The notes under the pieces were generated by a model. It was not told where the DNA came from, searched no databases, and worked only from the letters and a program-made list of their open reading frames with translations. Positions 52,642 through 62,271 of a DNA stretch of 64,000 nucleotides are shown one piece after another. The DNA lies in the NCBI RefSeq assembly GCF_009833495.1, contig NZ_WUWG01000001.1, positions 186,001 through 250,000 of the forward strand, read 5' to 3'. The translations under genes were made by a program, and so were the position numbers. Numbering within the stretch: position 1 is the stretch's first letter; each line of letters begins with the position of its first letter. The DNA comes from Oceanomicrobium pacificus. GTDB taxonomy: Bacteria; Pseudomonadota; Alphaproteobacteria; Rhodobacterales; Rhodobacteraceae.

Positions 52642-53114
52642 TCGAAGCGCGCGCCATCACGCGGGAGGGCGTCAACGCCCTTCTGCGGCTGAAGGTCCGC
52701 CCCGATCAGGACGGGCTGGTCGCGCCGAACCCGGTGACGATCGCGCAGGCGGCTTACGAGCCGCAATCCTGGGTCCGCGGGCTCTATGAGGGCGACCGCC
52801 CGGTCGGGCTCATGGCGATGATCGACATGCCCGGCCACCCCGACACACAGCCCCATGATCCGGAGGATGCGGCCTATCTCTGGCGGCTGATGATCGCGGA
52901 TACGGAGCAGGGCAAGGGCTATGGCGCGGCGGCCCTCGCGCTGGCCTTCGATCAGGCCCGCGTCTGGGGCCGCTCCAAACTGGCCGTTCACGTGGTGGAG
53001 CGCGAGGACAGCGCGCTCGACCTCTACATCCGGGCAGGTCTGCGACCGACAGATATCGTGGAAGAGGGTGAACGGCTCCTTGTCGGCCCTGTACCGCCTG
53101 CCCCTGCGGCCTGA
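52638..53114 (+). CDS. GNAT-family N-acetyltransferase
   Basis: A 158-aa GNAT protein. The acetyl-CoA-binding motif corresponds to [20 protein letters not shown], and the C-terminal [15 protein letters not shown] closes the fold. The start is a GTG that overlaps the argG stop. Because it is coupled to argG, the substrate may be an amino acid or polyamine, but this is inference. Confidence 0.88.
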   Translation: MIEARAITREGVNALLRLKVRPDQDGLVAPNPVTIAQAAYEPQSWVRGLYEGDRPVGLMAMIDMPGHPDTQPHDPEDAAYLWRLMIADTEQGKGYGAAALALAFDQARVWGRSKLAVHVVEREDSALDLYIRAGLRPTDIVEEGERLLVGPVPPAPAA

Positions 53115-53204
53115 GCGCGCATTCCGTAGGGTCATGCAAGACAGGCGGCGGCACCTCTGCCTAGGCTTCCCGCGTTTCCAGCCGGTCGCCAAAGGAGCCC
53201 ACAG

Positions 53205-53492
53205 ATGCCGCTGTCCCGGATTGCCGAAAGCCTTCAGAAAGGCATGCCCCCGCAGGGCCTGCCGAGTTCCATCAAGTTCGATTGCGGCGCGGATGGCGTG
53301 CTCGTCCTGACCGGCGCGCAGGTTCTGCGCGACGACCAGCCGACCGACTGCACGATCCGCATCTCGGCCGACAATCTCGACAAGCTCCTGCGCGGCAAGC
53401 TCAACCCGATGACGGGTGTGATGATGGGCAAGCTCAAACTGTCGGGCGACGCCACGGCGGCTCTGCAGTTGAGCAAGCTCCTGAAAAGCTGA
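53205..53492 (+). CDS. SCP2 sterol-binding-domain protein
   Basis: A 95-aa protein consisting of one SCP2-like domain: IKFDCGADGVLVLTG, TDCTIRISADNLDKLLRGKL and the C-terminal GKLKLSGDATAALQLSKLL. Such domains bind lipids or acyl-CoAs. AAAGGAG lies before the ATG. It ends 3 bp from the convergent carboxymuconolactone decarboxylase-family gene. Confidence 0.9.
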   Translation: MPLSRIAESLQKGMPPQGLPSSIKFDCGADGVLVLTGAQVLRDDQPTDCTIRISADNLDKLLRGKLNPMTGVMMGKLKLSGDATAALQLSKLLKS

Positions 53493-53495
53493 CCC

Positions 53496-53831
53496 TCAGT
53501 CGCTGAACGCGTCGAAAGCGGCCATAGCTTTCGCGCCATACATGAGCGACGGGCCGCCGCCCATATAGACGCACATGCCGATGACCTCGGCCAGTTCCTC
53601 CCGCGTGGCACCGGCACGGATCGCGGCGCGCGTGTGGAACCCGATACAGTCGTTGCACTGTTTGGCAACGCCGATCGCGATCGCGATCAGTTCCTTGGTC
53701 TTCGTGTCGAGCGCACCTTCAGCCGTGGCGGCATTGGCCAGCGTGTTGAACGCCGCGGCGACCTCCGGAATCTCGGGGCGCAGCTTCGCCAGATCGGCCC
53801 GCGTGTCCTTCATCGTGTCGGTCCAGTCCAT
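53496..53831 (-). CDS. carboxymuconolactone decarboxylase/AhpD-family protein
   Basis: A 111-aa helical protein with the redox-type CxxC in KQCNDCIGFHTRAAI and the following GATREELAEVIGMC, typical of AhpD-like peroxidase partners. I use the ATG at 53831, after a GGGGAGAGG ribosome-binding site. It converges on the SCP2 gene. Confidence 0.88.
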   Translation of the reverse strand: MDWTDTMKDTRADLAKLRPEIPEVAAAFNTLANAATAEGALDTKTKELIAIAIGVAKQCNDCIGFHTRAAIRAGATREELAEVIGMCVYMGGGPSLMYGAKAMAAFDAFSD

Positions 53832-53899
53832 GATCCCTCTCCCCTCTGGCATGACGGTCTGAGATCACATGCTCGCTCGATTTCGCGCATTGCGCCAGA

Positions 53900-54223
53900 T
53901 CAAGCGTTCGGACCGGCCTCCTTCGCCTCGGGGTGCAAGACCTTCGATTCCCGCGCAATCGACCATTCGATGAGCCGCCCCCAGAGGTCGCGCACCAGCG
54001 CTTCGGGCAGGCCGTGGCGCGCGGCTTCGGCAGCCACCTTGTCCTGCACCTCCTGCACGCGCCAGGTGATGCGCGCGGGCAGGTCCTCGACCTGCTTGAG
54101 CGCCACGGCACGGTCGATATAGGCCGCACGGCGGGCCAGCGCCGCGACAAGTTCGGCGTCGAGCCGGTCGATCTCGACTCGCAATTCCGTCATCGACTGG
54201 CAATCTTGGGGCGCGCGCGCCAT
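53900..54223 (-). CDS. chorismate mutase (AroQ type)
   Basis: A 107-aa all-helical mutase converting chorismate to prephenate for phenylalanine and tyrosine synthesis. TELRVEIDRLDAELVAALARR followed by AVALKQ is the AroQ signature in the first helix. It stands as a monofunctional enzyme. It lies upstream of the carboxymuconolactone decarboxylase-family gene on the same strand and is divergent from msrA. Confidence 0.9.
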   Translation of the reverse strand: MARAPQDCQSMTELRVEIDRLDAELVAALARRAAYIDRAVALKQVEDLPARITWRVQEVQDKVAAEAARHGLPEALVRDLWGRLIEWSIARESKVLHPEAKEAGPNA

Positions 54224-54407
54224 GGGCCACCTCCGCTTGGATCCGGAGCCATGTGATGCCGTGGCACGCGCCGTGGTTCAATAGGCAAATTGAAGCGGAC
54301 CGGATCACGGGCTTAACGCCCCTTCACCGGTTCGTCACCGCTTCGTGCTTTGTATTTCAGAGCCTTGGCTGGCACTTCTAGGCCTCGGACCAGACGGAGT
54401 GACGACC

Positions 54408-55070
54408 ATGCGTTTTGCCAATATCCGCCCTTTCCTTCTTGGCGTTGCCATCGTGTGCGGGCTGATGCTCGGACAGGCGGCCGACGCGCGCAACCTGCAG
54501 ACGGCGATTTTCGCCGGTGGCTGTTTCTGGTGCGTCGAGGCGGATTTCGACAAGGTGAAGGGCGTGGTGGAAACCACCTCCGGCTACACGGGCGGCACGG
54601 TGGCCAACCCGACCTACAAGCAGGTGACGCGCGGCGGCACCGGCCATTACGAGGCCGTCAAAATCGTCTATGACGCCGATCAGGTAAGCTACGAGACCTT
54701 GCTCAATGTGTTCTGGACCTCTGTCGATCCGACCGATGCGGGCGGCCAGTTCTGCGACAGGGGCGAAAGCTACCGCACCGCGATTTTCGCCACCACGCAG
54801 GCGCAGGCTGATGCGGCGCTGGCCTCGAAAGCCGCCTTGAAAGGGCGGTTGCCCGGCCCGATCGTGACGCCCATCGCAGCCGCCAAGACCTTCTATCCGG
54901 CCGAAGCCTATCACCAGAATTACTACCGCAGCCAGGACAAGGTTCTGACCCGGTTCGGCTATGTGACCAAGGCGAAAGCCTACAAGGGCTACCGCGACGC
55001 CTGCGGGCGCGATGCGCGGGTCAAGGCGCTCTGGGGCGCGGATGCGTTCGTCAACCGGCTCGGCTCCTGA
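54408..55070 (+). CDS. msrA: peptide methionine (S)-S-oxide reductase, exported
   Basis: A 220-aa MsrA that repairs methionine sulfoxide. The catalytic Cys39 lies in FAGGCFWCVEADF. Unlike the cytoplasmic enzyme, it starts with a signal peptide (FLLGVAIVCGLMLGQAADA), so it should act in the periplasm on oxidised envelope proteins. I use the ATG at 54408 because an upstream start would disrupt the signal sequence. A GC hairpin without U-tract follows (55102-55125). Confidence 0.93.
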   Translation: MRFANIRPFLLGVAIVCGLMLGQAADARNLQTAIFAGGCFWCVEADFDKVKGVVETTSGYTGGTVANPTYKQVTRGGTGHYEAVKIVYDADQVSYETLLNVFWTSVDPTDAGGQFCDRGESYRTAIFATTQAQADAALASKAALKGRLPGPIVTPIAAAKTFYPAEAYHQNYYRSQDKVLTRFGYVTKAKAYKGYRDACGRDARVKALWGADAFVNRLGS

Positions 55071-55101
55071 GCGCGTCCTGATCCGACCAGCAAATTCCCT
55101 C

Positions 55102-55125
55102 GCGGCGCGGCTTGTCCCGCGCCGC
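55102..55125 (+). other. GC hairpin after msrA
   Basis: A 9-bp perfect stem GCGGCGCGG / CCGCGCCGC with a 6-nt loop lies about 30 bp after msrA. There is no U-tract, so its role in termination is doubtful. Confidence 0.35.
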
Positions 55126-55147
55126 AAGCGCGCCTAGCCTGCGGCCC

Positions 55148-55789
55148 ATGACCGGACCTTCGCTTCCCCGCATCGATCACCTCGTCTTCACCGCCGGTTC
55201 GCTGGCCGCGGGCCGGGACTGGATGAGTGACCGGCTCGCCCGCCCGCCCTGCGGCGGCGGGCAGCACCCGCAGATGGGCACCCACAATGCGCTCTGGCGG
55301 ATCGGTGATCACTATCTCGAAGTGATCGCAATCGATCCGGACGCCCCGCCGCCCGGCCGGCCGCGCTGGTTCGCGCTTGACGAGTTGGACACGGATGCGC
55401 CGGTGCGGCTTGCGACATGGGTTGCCGAGGTACCCGATCCTGTGAACGGACCGGAGGCGCAGGCGCTGGGGCACTGGCCGGTGCTCGACTTGCATCGCGG
55501 CGATCTGAACTGGCGCCTGACCGTGCCGGACGACGGGCAGATGCGCGCATCCGGCGCGGCGCCCTACCTGATTTCCTGGCCGGAAGATGCAGCGCGTCCG
55601 GGCCTCAGCCTGCCCGATCAGGGGCTGGCGCTCGACCGGCTCGAACTGGACGGACCCCCGCCCTTTTGCGAGTGCCTGCACGCGTCCGGCCTCGACCGTC
55701 TGGTTGCCCTTAGCGAGGCGCCGCGCCCGAAGCTGACTGCGCGCCTGTCCGAGGGTCGCACAGGCGCGGTCTTCATATTCGAAAGCTAG
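55148..55789 (+). CDS. VOC/glyoxalase-like-domain protein
   Basis: A 213-aa protein with the vicinal-oxygen-chelate pattern near its N-terminus (PRIDHLVFTAGSLAAGRDWM, then MGTHNALWRIGDHYLEVIAI). The metal-site residues would be His in IDHLVF and Glu in YLEVIA. I start at 55148, since the upstream in-frame leader falls in the msrA hairpin. The substrate is unknown; its stop overlaps the convergent DUF167 gene by 4 bp. Confidence 0.85.
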   Translation: MTGPSLPRIDHLVFTAGSLAAGRDWMSDRLARPPCGGGQHPQMGTHNALWRIGDHYLEVIAIDPDAPPPGRPRWFALDELDTDAPVRLATWVAEVPDPVNGPEAQALGHWPVLDLHRGDLNWRLTVPDDGQMRASGAAPYLISWPEDAARPGLSLPDQGLALDRLELDGPPPFCECLHASGLDRLVALSEAPRPKLTARLSEGRTGAVFIFES

Positions 55790-56103
55790 AGCGCTGCGAC
55801 AAGATCCGCAGCGCGCGCTGCCAGCGCGTCGGGATCACCGGCAACAAGGATGCGTTTCCGCCGCCCGGTCTGCCCCGCCGCAATGGTCACCGCCGATTTC
55901 GGCACGCCGAAAAGTTTCGCAAGCAGTTTGACCAGTGCCGCATTGGCGGCCCCGTCAGCCGGCGGCGCGGCAACATGCACGGCAAGAACAGCCGCGCCGT
56001 CCGGGTCCGTATCGACCCGCCGCAGGCCCGGCTGCGCAGCGCGCGGCGTGACCCTCACGCTCAGTTCCAGCCCGTCCGCCATGCGACGGGCCGGGCCCGT
56101 CAC
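55786..56103 (-). CDS. YggU/DUF167 family protein
   Basis: A 105-aa protein with the DUF167 motifs VRVTPRAAQPGL and VAAPPADGAANAALVKLLAK. The function is unknown. The GTG at 56103 overlaps the YggT stop as GTGA, so I use it; an ATG seven codons further in (56082) would give a more usual N-terminus. The YggT-YggU pairing is common across bacteria. Confidence 0.88.
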   Translation of the reverse strand: MTGPARRMADGLELSVRVTPRAAQPGLRRVDTDPDGAAVLAVHVAAPPADGAANAALVKLLAKLFGVPKSAVTIAAGQTGRRKRILVAGDPDALAARAADLVAAL

Positions 56104-56387
56104 AGGAAGAGCGCCGCGTTGTTAATGAGGACGATCCGCAGGATCATGATCCCGACCAGCGCGACGAGCGGCGCGAGGTCAAGCCCGCCCATCTGCGGCA
56201 GGAAGCGCCGGATCGGCCCGTAGACCGGTTCGAGAATCCGGTTCAGACCGTACCAGATCTGCGCCACGAATTGCTGGTGCAGGTTGAGGATCTGGAAGCT
56301 GATGAGCCAGCTCATGATCACATGGGCGATCACGATGTACCAGGCCACGTCGAGCAGCAGGAGAAGGATTTGCAATAGTGAGGCCAT
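56100..56387 (-). CDS. YggT-family membrane protein
   Basis: A 95-aa inner-membrane protein with two hydrophobic halves: LLQILLLLLDVAWYIVIAHV and APLVALVGIMILRIVLI. GLNRILEPVYGPIRRFLP between them is the family signature. The frame continues upstream, but that leader lacks YggT similarity. No Shine-Dalgarno is seen before the ATG. It overlaps the YggU gene. Confidence 0.9.
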   Translation of the reverse strand: MASLLQILLLLLDVAWYIVIAHVIMSWLISFQILNLHQQFVAQIWYGLNRILEPVYGPIRRFLPQMGGLDLAPLVALVGIMILRIVLINNAALFL

Positions 56388-56592
56388 GGAGGTCCGTCCG
56401 CTTTGGTTCCGGCCAGACTTAAGGCGGGTTGCCCGCCGGATCAAGCGGTTGCGGGGCATCGACCGGCCCGGGCTGTCCCTGTGCCCCCTGTCCGGGCTGA
56501 CGTCGCGTCGGCCTTCCCCCGCCGCCCCGGCGCGCCTACATGCGAAGGGACTGGACCCGAAGCAGACCCCGAGCAGACGAGGCCGCCCAGAC

Positions 56593-57180
56593 ATGTATCC
56601 GCTGATCCGATTTGCCACCGAACTCTGGCTTGCCCGCAAGGAAGAGCCGCTGCCGCTCGACGGCACCCATGTCAGCACCCATCGCTGCATGCCGTGGGAC
56701 ATCGACATCTGGGGCGAGCTGAACAACGGGCGGACCCTGACGCTCTTTGATCTCGGGCGGATTCCGCTGGCGGGTCGTGTCGGGCTCATCAAGGTGCTGC
56801 GGGAGAACCGCTGGGGGCTGACCATGGCGGGCGCGTCAGTGCGCTACCGCCGCCGGGTCCGCGCCTTCGACAAGGTGGAGATGCATTCCCGCTGCATCGG
56901 ACGGGACGAAAAATTCCTCTACCTGCAACAGAGCATGTGGCGCGGCGACGAGGCTGCCAACTCGATTCTCTACCGCTCTGCCGTTACCGACCGCAACGGC
57001 ATCGTGCCGACCCAGATCGTGGCCGAGGCGCTCGGCCAGCCCGACTGGAACCCGCCCCTGCCGGCGTGGGTTCAGGCCTGGATCGACGCGGAAGCGGAAC
57101 GCGTCTGGCCGCCCGAGCGGGACGGCGGTGCGCCGGATGCGGGTGTGGCGGACGTGAAACTCGACCACCGCGCCGCCTGA
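56593..57180 (+). CDS. acyl-CoA thioesterase-like hotdog protein
   Basis: A 195-aa hotdog-fold protein with the 4-hydroxybenzoyl-CoA thioesterase-type segments HRCMPWDIDIWGELNNGRT and MAGASVRYRRRVRAFDKVEM. The middle of the first segment corresponds to the thioesterase Asp-region. It resembles the YbgC/FadM/Them6-like group; the acyl substrate is unknown. An upstream in-frame leader is not conserved-looking. Confidence 0.85.
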   Translation: MYPLIRFATELWLARKEEPLPLDGTHVSTHRCMPWDIDIWGELNNGRTLTLFDLGRIPLAGRVGLIKVLRENRWGLTMAGASVRYRRRVRAFDKVEMHSRCIGRDEKFLYLQQSMWRGDEAANSILYRSAVTDRNGIVPTQIVAEALGQPDWNPPLPAWVQAWIDAEAERVWPPERDGGAPDAGVADVKLDHRAA

Positions 57181-57257
57181 TCCCCAGGCCTGCATTTTCT
57201 TGCCAGATCGCGAAGCCCCGTGCTTTATGATCGGCAAGATAACGGGCAGGACGGATC

Positions 57258-58592
57258 ATGGACGCAGGCACCCCGAAACGGGCCAGATTTGGCTGGATGC
57301 TGTTTGACTGGGCGTCGCAGCCCTATCACACGCTCCTCATCACCTTCATTTTCGCGCCCTACTTCACCTCCGCCGTGGCCGCAGATCCCGCATCGGGTCA
57401 GGCGACATGGGGCTACATGACGGCCGCCGCCGGTATCGTGATCGCGCTGATGGCGCCGGTGCTCGGCGCGATGGCCGACACGTCGGGACCGCGCAAACCA
57501 TGGATTGCGCTCTTCTCCGTGGCCTATGTCACCGGCGCCGCGCTCCTGTGGCTCGCCGTGCCGGGCATGAGCGACCCTACGATCGTGCTGCTCGCCTTCG
57601 CGCTCGGGCTGATCGGCGTCGAGTTCGCGACCACTTTCACCAATGCGATGCTGCCCGATCTTGTGCCGCGCGCGCAGGTGGGCCGCCTGTCCGGCTCCGG
57701 CTGGGCGCTCGGCTATGTCGGCGGGCTCGTGTCGCTCATCCTGATGCTGACGCTCCTGGCCGAGAACGAGGCCGGCGTCACCCTGATCGGGCAGGCGCCG
57801 ATCCTCGGCCTCGATCCGGAGATGCGCGAAGGCACCCGCAGCGCCGGGCCGCTGACCGCGATCTGGTATGTGATCTTCATGATCCCCTTCTTCCTCTGGG
57901 TGCCCGACGCGCCGCGGCGGGCCTCTACCGCTGGCGCGGTGCGAGCCGGTCTGGCGGATCTTGCGCGCACGGTGAAGGCGCTGCCGCAAAACGGAAGCCT
58001 GATGGCCTATCTCGGCTCGTCGATGTTCTATCGCGACGCGCTAAACGGTCTTTACGCCTTCGGCGGTATCTATGCGGCCGGTGTTCTAGGCTGGTCGATC
58101 GTCGATATCGGCATTTTCGGCATTCTTGCAGCCGCGACCGGCGCGGTGGGCGCATGGGTCGGCGGCTTTGCCGATGAACGGTTCGGCCCCAAGCCACTGA
58201 TCGCGACCTGCATCACCGCGCTGGCGCTCATCTGCCTGATCATCGTCATGACCTCGCGCGACAGCGTGCTCGGCATGCCGGTCGCGGCGGGGTCGGCCCT
58301 GCCCGATATCACCTTCTATGTCTGCGGCGCGCTCATCGGGGCCGCGGGTGGCGCGCTTCAGGCCGCGTCGCGCACGCTTCTGGTGGATCAGGCAGAGGCC
58401 GGGCGGATGACCCAGACCTTCGGGCTCTATGCGCTCGTCGGCAAGGCCACGGCCTTCCTCGCGCCGCTGTCCATCGCGCTGGCCACCGATCTGAGCGGAT
58501 CTCAGCGCGTCGGGGTCTCTCCGGTGATCGCGCTTTTCCTCCTTGGGCTCGTTCTGCTATTCTGGGTGCACCCAAAACACAAACCCGCGTAA
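57258..58592 (+). CDS. MFS transporter, UMF1/Atg22-like family
   Basis: A 444-aa membrane protein with about 11-12 hydrophobic segments. The N-terminus RFGWMLFDWASQPYHTLLIT, with WASQP, and GAMADTSGPRKPWI are typical of the UMF1/vacuole-effluxer-like branch of the major facilitator superfamily. The substrate is unknown. It is followed 24 bp later by mepA. Confidence 0.9.
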   Translation: MDAGTPKRARFGWMLFDWASQPYHTLLITFIFAPYFTSAVAADPASGQATWGYMTAAAGIVIALMAPVLGAMADTSGPRKPWIALFSVAYVTGAALLWLAVPGMSDPTIVLLAFALGLIGVEFATTFTNAMLPDLVPRAQVGRLSGSGWALGYVGGLVSLILMLTLLAENEAGVTLIGQAPILGLDPEMREGTRSAGPLTAIWYVIFMIPFFLWVPDAPRRASTAGAVRAGLADLARTVKALPQNGSLMAYLGSSMFYRDALNGLYAFGGIYAAGVLGWSIVDIGIFGILAAATGAVGAWVGGFADERFGPKPLIATCITALALICLIIVMTSRDSVLGMPVAAGSALPDITFYVCGALIGAAGGALQAASRTLLVDQAEAGRMTQTFGLYALVGKATAFLAPLSIALATDLSGSQRVGVSPVIALFLLGLVLLFWVHPKHKPA

Positions 58593-58616
58593 GACGGGCG
58601 CCATGCGAGCAGTGCC

Positions 58617-59498
58617 ATGTCCCGCCTATCGAAGTTTTGCCTGTCGGCGATCCTGAGCGTCGCCATCCTGTCTCCGACCCATGCCGCGCAGCCGGCCAAA
58701 CAGCTGTTCGGCGCGAAAGCCACGCCATCCGAACAACGGTCCGCCGCTCTTGGCAGCTATTCCCGCGGCTGTCTTGCCGGGGCCGAGATGCTGCCCGAAA
58801 GCGGCCCCACCTGGCAGGCGATGCGGCTGAGCCGCAACCGCAACTGGGGCCATCCCGAGATGATCCGCTTCATCGAACGGCTGAGTAGCTACACCGCTGC
58901 CAAGACCAGTTGGAACGGCCTTTATGTCGGCGATATCGCGCAGCCGCGCGGCGGGCCGATGCTGTCGGGCCATGCAAGCCACCAGCTCGGGCTTGATGCC
59001 GATATCTGGATGAAACCCGCAATGGACCTGACGTTGAGCCGCAACGCGCGGGAGAATATCTCCTCCATCTCGGTCCGCAGTGCCGACCAGCGCAACATCA
59101 ACGGCAACTGGAGCCGCGACCATCACCTGATCCTGCGGGCCGCCGCCAAGGACCCGGCGGTCGCGCGGATTTTCGTGACGGCGCCTGTGAAGCTGCGGAT
59201 GTGCAAGGAGGCGCCCGCGCATGATCGCGCATGGCTGCGCAAGATCCGGCCCTGGTGGGGGCATCACTACCATTTCCACGTGCGCCTGAACTGCCCGAAG
59301 GGCAATCAGGTCTGCGCCAATCAGGCGCCGATCCCGGCCGGTGACGGTTGCGAGGAGGCGATCTGGTGGGTTACCGAAGCACTGGAGCCGCAAAAACCCG
59401 ACCCGCTGGCCCCGAAGCCGAAGCCCAAACCGAAACCCAAAGCGATCACACTTGCCGACCTGCCGAAGCAATGCCAATCCGTTCTGCAATCCCGCTGA
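58617..59498 (+). CDS. mepA: penicillin-insensitive murein endopeptidase
   Basis: A 293-aa periplasmic zinc peptidase of the LAS family that cuts cross-links in peptidoglycan. A signal peptide (LSKFCLSAILSVAILSPTHA) is followed by the zinc motif SGHASHQLGLDADIWM and the active-site HHYHFHVRLNCP. The C-terminal linker is Pro/Lys-rich (PKPKPKPKPK) before a final helix. Its end overlaps the next gene by 28 bp, so the two secreted proteins are translationally linked. Confidence 0.94.
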   Translation: MSRLSKFCLSAILSVAILSPTHAAQPAKQLFGAKATPSEQRSAALGSYSRGCLAGAEMLPESGPTWQAMRLSRNRNWGHPEMIRFIERLSSYTAAKTSWNGLYVGDIAQPRGGPMLSGHASHQLGLDADIWMKPAMDLTLSRNARENISSISVRSADQRNINGNWSRDHHLILRAAAKDPAVARIFVTAPVKLRMCKEAPAHDRAWLRKIRPWWGHHYHFHVRLNCPKGNQVCANQAPIPAGDGCEEAIWWVTEALEPQKPDPLAPKPKPKPKPKAITLADLPKQCQSVLQSR

Positions 59499-60370
59499 TC
59501 CTGAGCCTCGGGCTCGCCGCACTGGCCCTGCCGGCTTGGGCCGAGCCACGGCTCGAAGAGATCAACCGCTATGTCTGGTCCGAGAGCTTCGGGGATTTCG
59601 GCGGCCTGTCGGGCATCGAAGTCACCGATGGCGGCGACGGTTTCCTTGCCATATCGGACCGTGGCACATGGTTGCGGGCGCGGGTCATGCGCGACGGGGA
59701 CGGCATATCCGACGTCACCGTGACAGCGCGCGGACCGCTCCTGACGACCAAGGGCGAGCCGCTCGACGCGCGCAACGTCGATGCCGAGGGGATCGCCATT
59801 GCGCCCGACGGGTCGATCTACGTGTCCTACGAATCCAACCATCGCGTGACACGGTTGCGGGACATTGCGGCAGCGCCGGACCTGCTGCCGCGGCATCGCG
59901 ATTTCCCGAACCTGCAGAACAACAGTTCGCTCGAAGCGCTGGCGGTCGATGCGGCGGGCACCGTCTACACGATCCCGGAACGGTCGGGAAAGCTCGATCG
60001 GCCCTTCCCGGTCTACCGCTTTCGCGACGGGACGTGGGACAAGAGCCTGTCGGTGCGGCGCGAGGGGCGCTACCTTGTTTCCGGCGCGGATATCGGGCCG
60101 GACGGCAAGCTCTATCTGCTGGAACGCGACTTCACCTTCCTCGGCGGGTTCACGAGCCGCATCCGCCGTTTCACGCTCGGGCCGAACGGGTTCGATGCGG
60201 GCGAGACGCTGCTGACGACCTCCTACGGCACCTATGACAATCTGGAAGGCATTTCCGTCTGGCAGGACGACCGCGGGCGGCTGCGCCTCACGCTGATCTC
60301 GGATGACAATTATTCGGTCTTCCAGCAGACGCAGATCGTCGAGTTCGTGCTGAACGAAGCCGGCAGCTAG
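59471..60370 (+). CDS. secreted esterase-like phytase-family protein
   Basis: A 299-aa protein with a signal peptide (IPLILSLGLAALALPAWA) and a beta-propeller-like body (GGLSGIEVTDGGDGFLAISD, NVDAEGIAIAPDGSIYVSYE, SSLEALAVDAAGTVYTIPER). It resembles the family labelled esterase-like activity of phytase. The catalytic chemistry is not clear from sequence. The ATG at 59471 lies within mepA; a longer frame antisense-like leader is rejected. Confidence 0.85.
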   Translation: MPIRSAIPLILSLGLAALALPAWAEPRLEEINRYVWSESFGDFGGLSGIEVTDGGDGFLAISDRGTWLRARVMRDGDGISDVTVTARGPLLTTKGEPLDARNVDAEGIAIAPDGSIYVSYESNHRVTRLRDIAAAPDLLPRHRDFPNLQNNSSLEALAVDAAGTVYTIPERSGKLDRPFPVYRFRDGTWDKSLSVRREGRYLVSGADIGPDGKLYLLERDFTFLGGFTSRIRRFTLGPNGFDAGETLLTTSYGTYDNLEGISVWQDDRGRLRLTLISDDNYSVFQQTQIVEFVLNEAGS

Positions 60371-60394
60371 GCCGGCCTAAGGGCCGCGCAGCCG

Positions 60395-61228
60395 TCAGGC
60401 CGCGCGTTCGGGTTTCTTCCACGTCCGCAGCACGTCCCAGGCTTCCGCTGCCGTGTCCACGAAAGTGAAGAGGTCCAGATCGCTGTCGGAGATGGTGCCT
60501 GCGTCGGCCAGCGCCTCCCAGTTGACAATCTTCTCCCAGAATTCGCGCCCGAAAAGCAGGATCGGCAGCGGCTCCATCCGGCCGGTCTGCACCAGCGTCA
60601 GCGTCTCGAACAGTTCATCGAGCGTGCCGAACCCGCCGGGGAAGACCGTGATCGCCTTGGCGCGCATCAGGAAATGCATCTTGCGGATCGCGAAATAGTG
60701 GAAGTTGAAGCACAGTTCCGGCGTCGCGTAGCGGTTCGGGGCCTGTTCGTGCGGCAGCACGATATTGAGCGAGATGGACTTGCCGCCGGCTTCCGCCGCC
60801 CCGCGGGAGCCGGCCTCCATCACGCCCGGACCGCCACCGGTCACGACCATCAGTTCGCGGCCCTGCGCCTCGACACAATGGCGGGTGCAGAGCCGGGCAA
60901 ACTCGCGCGCCTCGTCATAGTAGCGCGACAGGTCCTTCAACGTCTCGGTCCGGGCCTTTTCCTTGTGCTCGGGATCAGGAATGCGCGCGCCCCCGAACAG
61001 AACCACCGTGCTGTCGATGCCCATTTCGGCCAGCGTCAGTTCGGGTTTCAGAAGTTCTAGCTGCAGCCGGACGGGGCGCAATTCCGGCCGGCAGAGAAAA
61101 TCGGGATCGTCGAAGGCCAACCGGTAGGCCGGAGAGAGGGTTTGCGGCGTGTCCGGCGTGCCTTCCCAAGCGCTGATATCGCGCTGCGCGTCGGGAAATC
61201 TGACCTGTTTGCGTGATCCGCCTGCCAT
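60395..61228 (-). CDS. LOG-family protein (TIGR00730-like)
   Basis: A 277-aa Rossmann-fold protein of the lysine-decarboxylase-like/LOG family, whose members release cytokinin-type bases or nucleotide sugars. The key motif [14 protein letters not shown] is intact, together with [20 protein letters not shown]. The function in bacteria is often unclear. It is divergent from dapD. Confidence 0.92.
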   Translation of the reverse strand: MAGGSRKQVRFPDAQRDISAWEGTPDTPQTLSPAYRLAFDDPDFLCRPELRPVRLQLELLKPELTLAEMGIDSTVVLFGGARIPDPEHKEKARTETLKDLSRYYDEAREFARLCTRHCVEAQGRELMVVTGGGPGVMEAGSRGAAEAGGKSISLNIVLPHEQAPNRYATPELCFNFHYFAIRKMHFLMRAKAITVFPGGFGTLDELFETLTLVQTGRMEPLPILLFGREFWEKIVNWEALADAGTISDSDLDLFTFVDTAAEAWDVLRTWKKPERAA

Positions 61229-61343
61229 ATTGTCCTCCGGTTGCGACTGTCTGATGCGCCCCCATGCAACGTTGATTGCGCCGGGAGATCAACCGCTCTA
61301 TAGCCTGCTTGTTCGCGAAACCAATCACGAAATGGGGACAGAC

Positions 61344-62171
61344 ATGTCGAATGCCGCGCTGGAAACCGCCATCGAAGCCGCCTGGGACGCCCGGGCAGAG
61401 ATCACGCCAGAGACCGGCGGGGACACGCGCGCAGCGATCGAGGAGACGCTGAACGCCCTCGACAGCGGCACGCTGCGGGTGGCGGAACGCGGCGCCGACG
61501 GCCAGTGGCATGTGAACCAGTGGGCGAAGAAGGCCGTGTTGCTGGGCTTTCGGCTGAAAGACATGGAACGCCAGTCCGGCAGCCCGCAGGGCGGCGCATG
61601 GTGGGACAAGGTCGACAGCAAGTGGAAGGACTGGGGGGACGCGGAATGGCGCGCCGCCGGGTTCCGCGCCGTGCCGAACTGCGTGGTGCGCAAATCGGCC
61701 TATGTGGCGCCGGGCGTGGTGCTGATGCCGTCCTTCGTCAATCTGGGTGCCTATGTCGACAGCGGCACCATGGTCGACACATGGGCGACCGTCGGGTCCT
61801 GCGCCCAGATCGGCAAGGATGTGCACCTGTCGGGCGGGGTCGGCATTGGCGGCGTGCTTGAGCCGATGCAGGCCGGACCGACCATCATCGAGGACAATTG
61901 CTTCATCGGCGCGCGCTCCGAAGTGGTCGAGGGCGTGATCGTCCGCGAAGGCTCGGTGCTCGGCATGGGGGTCTTCATCGGCCAGTCCACCAAGATCGTC
62001 GACCGGGAAACGGGTGAGGTCTTCTACGGCGAAGTGCCGCCCTATTCGGTCGTTGTCGCCGGGTCGATGCCGTCGAAAAACGGCGTGAACCTCTATTGCG
62101 CGGTGATCGTGAAACGTGTCGATGCCAAGACGCGCTCGAAGACCGGCATCAATGATTTGCTGCGCGACTGA
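61344..62171 (+). CDS. dapD: tetrahydrodipicolinate N-succinyltransferase
   Basis: A 275-aa left-handed beta-helix acyltransferase in lysine/diaminopimelate synthesis. The hexapeptide-repeat core lies around [20 protein letters not shown] and [20 protein letters not shown]. The ATG at 61344 yields the canonical length; an ATG four codons earlier is possible. It is followed by a clear terminator. Confidence 0.96.
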   Translation: MSNAALETAIEAAWDARAEITPETGGDTRAAIEETLNALDSGTLRVAERGADGQWHVNQWAKKAVLLGFRLKDMERQSGSPQGGAWWDKVDSKWKDWGDAEWRAAGFRAVPNCVVRKSAYVAPGVVLMPSFVNLGAYVDSGTMVDTWATVGSCAQIGKDVHLSGGVGIGGVLEPMQAGPTIIEDNCFIGARSEVVEGVIVREGSVLGMGVFIGQSTKIVDRETGEVFYGEVPPYSVVVAGSMPSKNGVNLYCAVIVKRVDAKTRSKTGINDLLRD

Positions 62172-62224
62172 AACATCCCTGACAGCCAAGTGACCGCGCT
62201 TCAGGCGCTGTTGAATTGAGATCG

Positions 62225-62255
62225 CGCTCCGATCCATGCAGGATCGGGGCGTTTT
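62225..62255 (+). terminator. rho-independent terminator after dapD
   Basis: An 11-bp stem (CGCTCCGATCC / GGATCGGGGCG, one G-U pair) with an ATGCA loop is followed by TTTT. The ATG of that loop is an in-frame upstream start for the next gene and so is unlikely to be used. Confidence 0.85.
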
Positions 62256-62271
62256 CCATCTCTGGCATGCC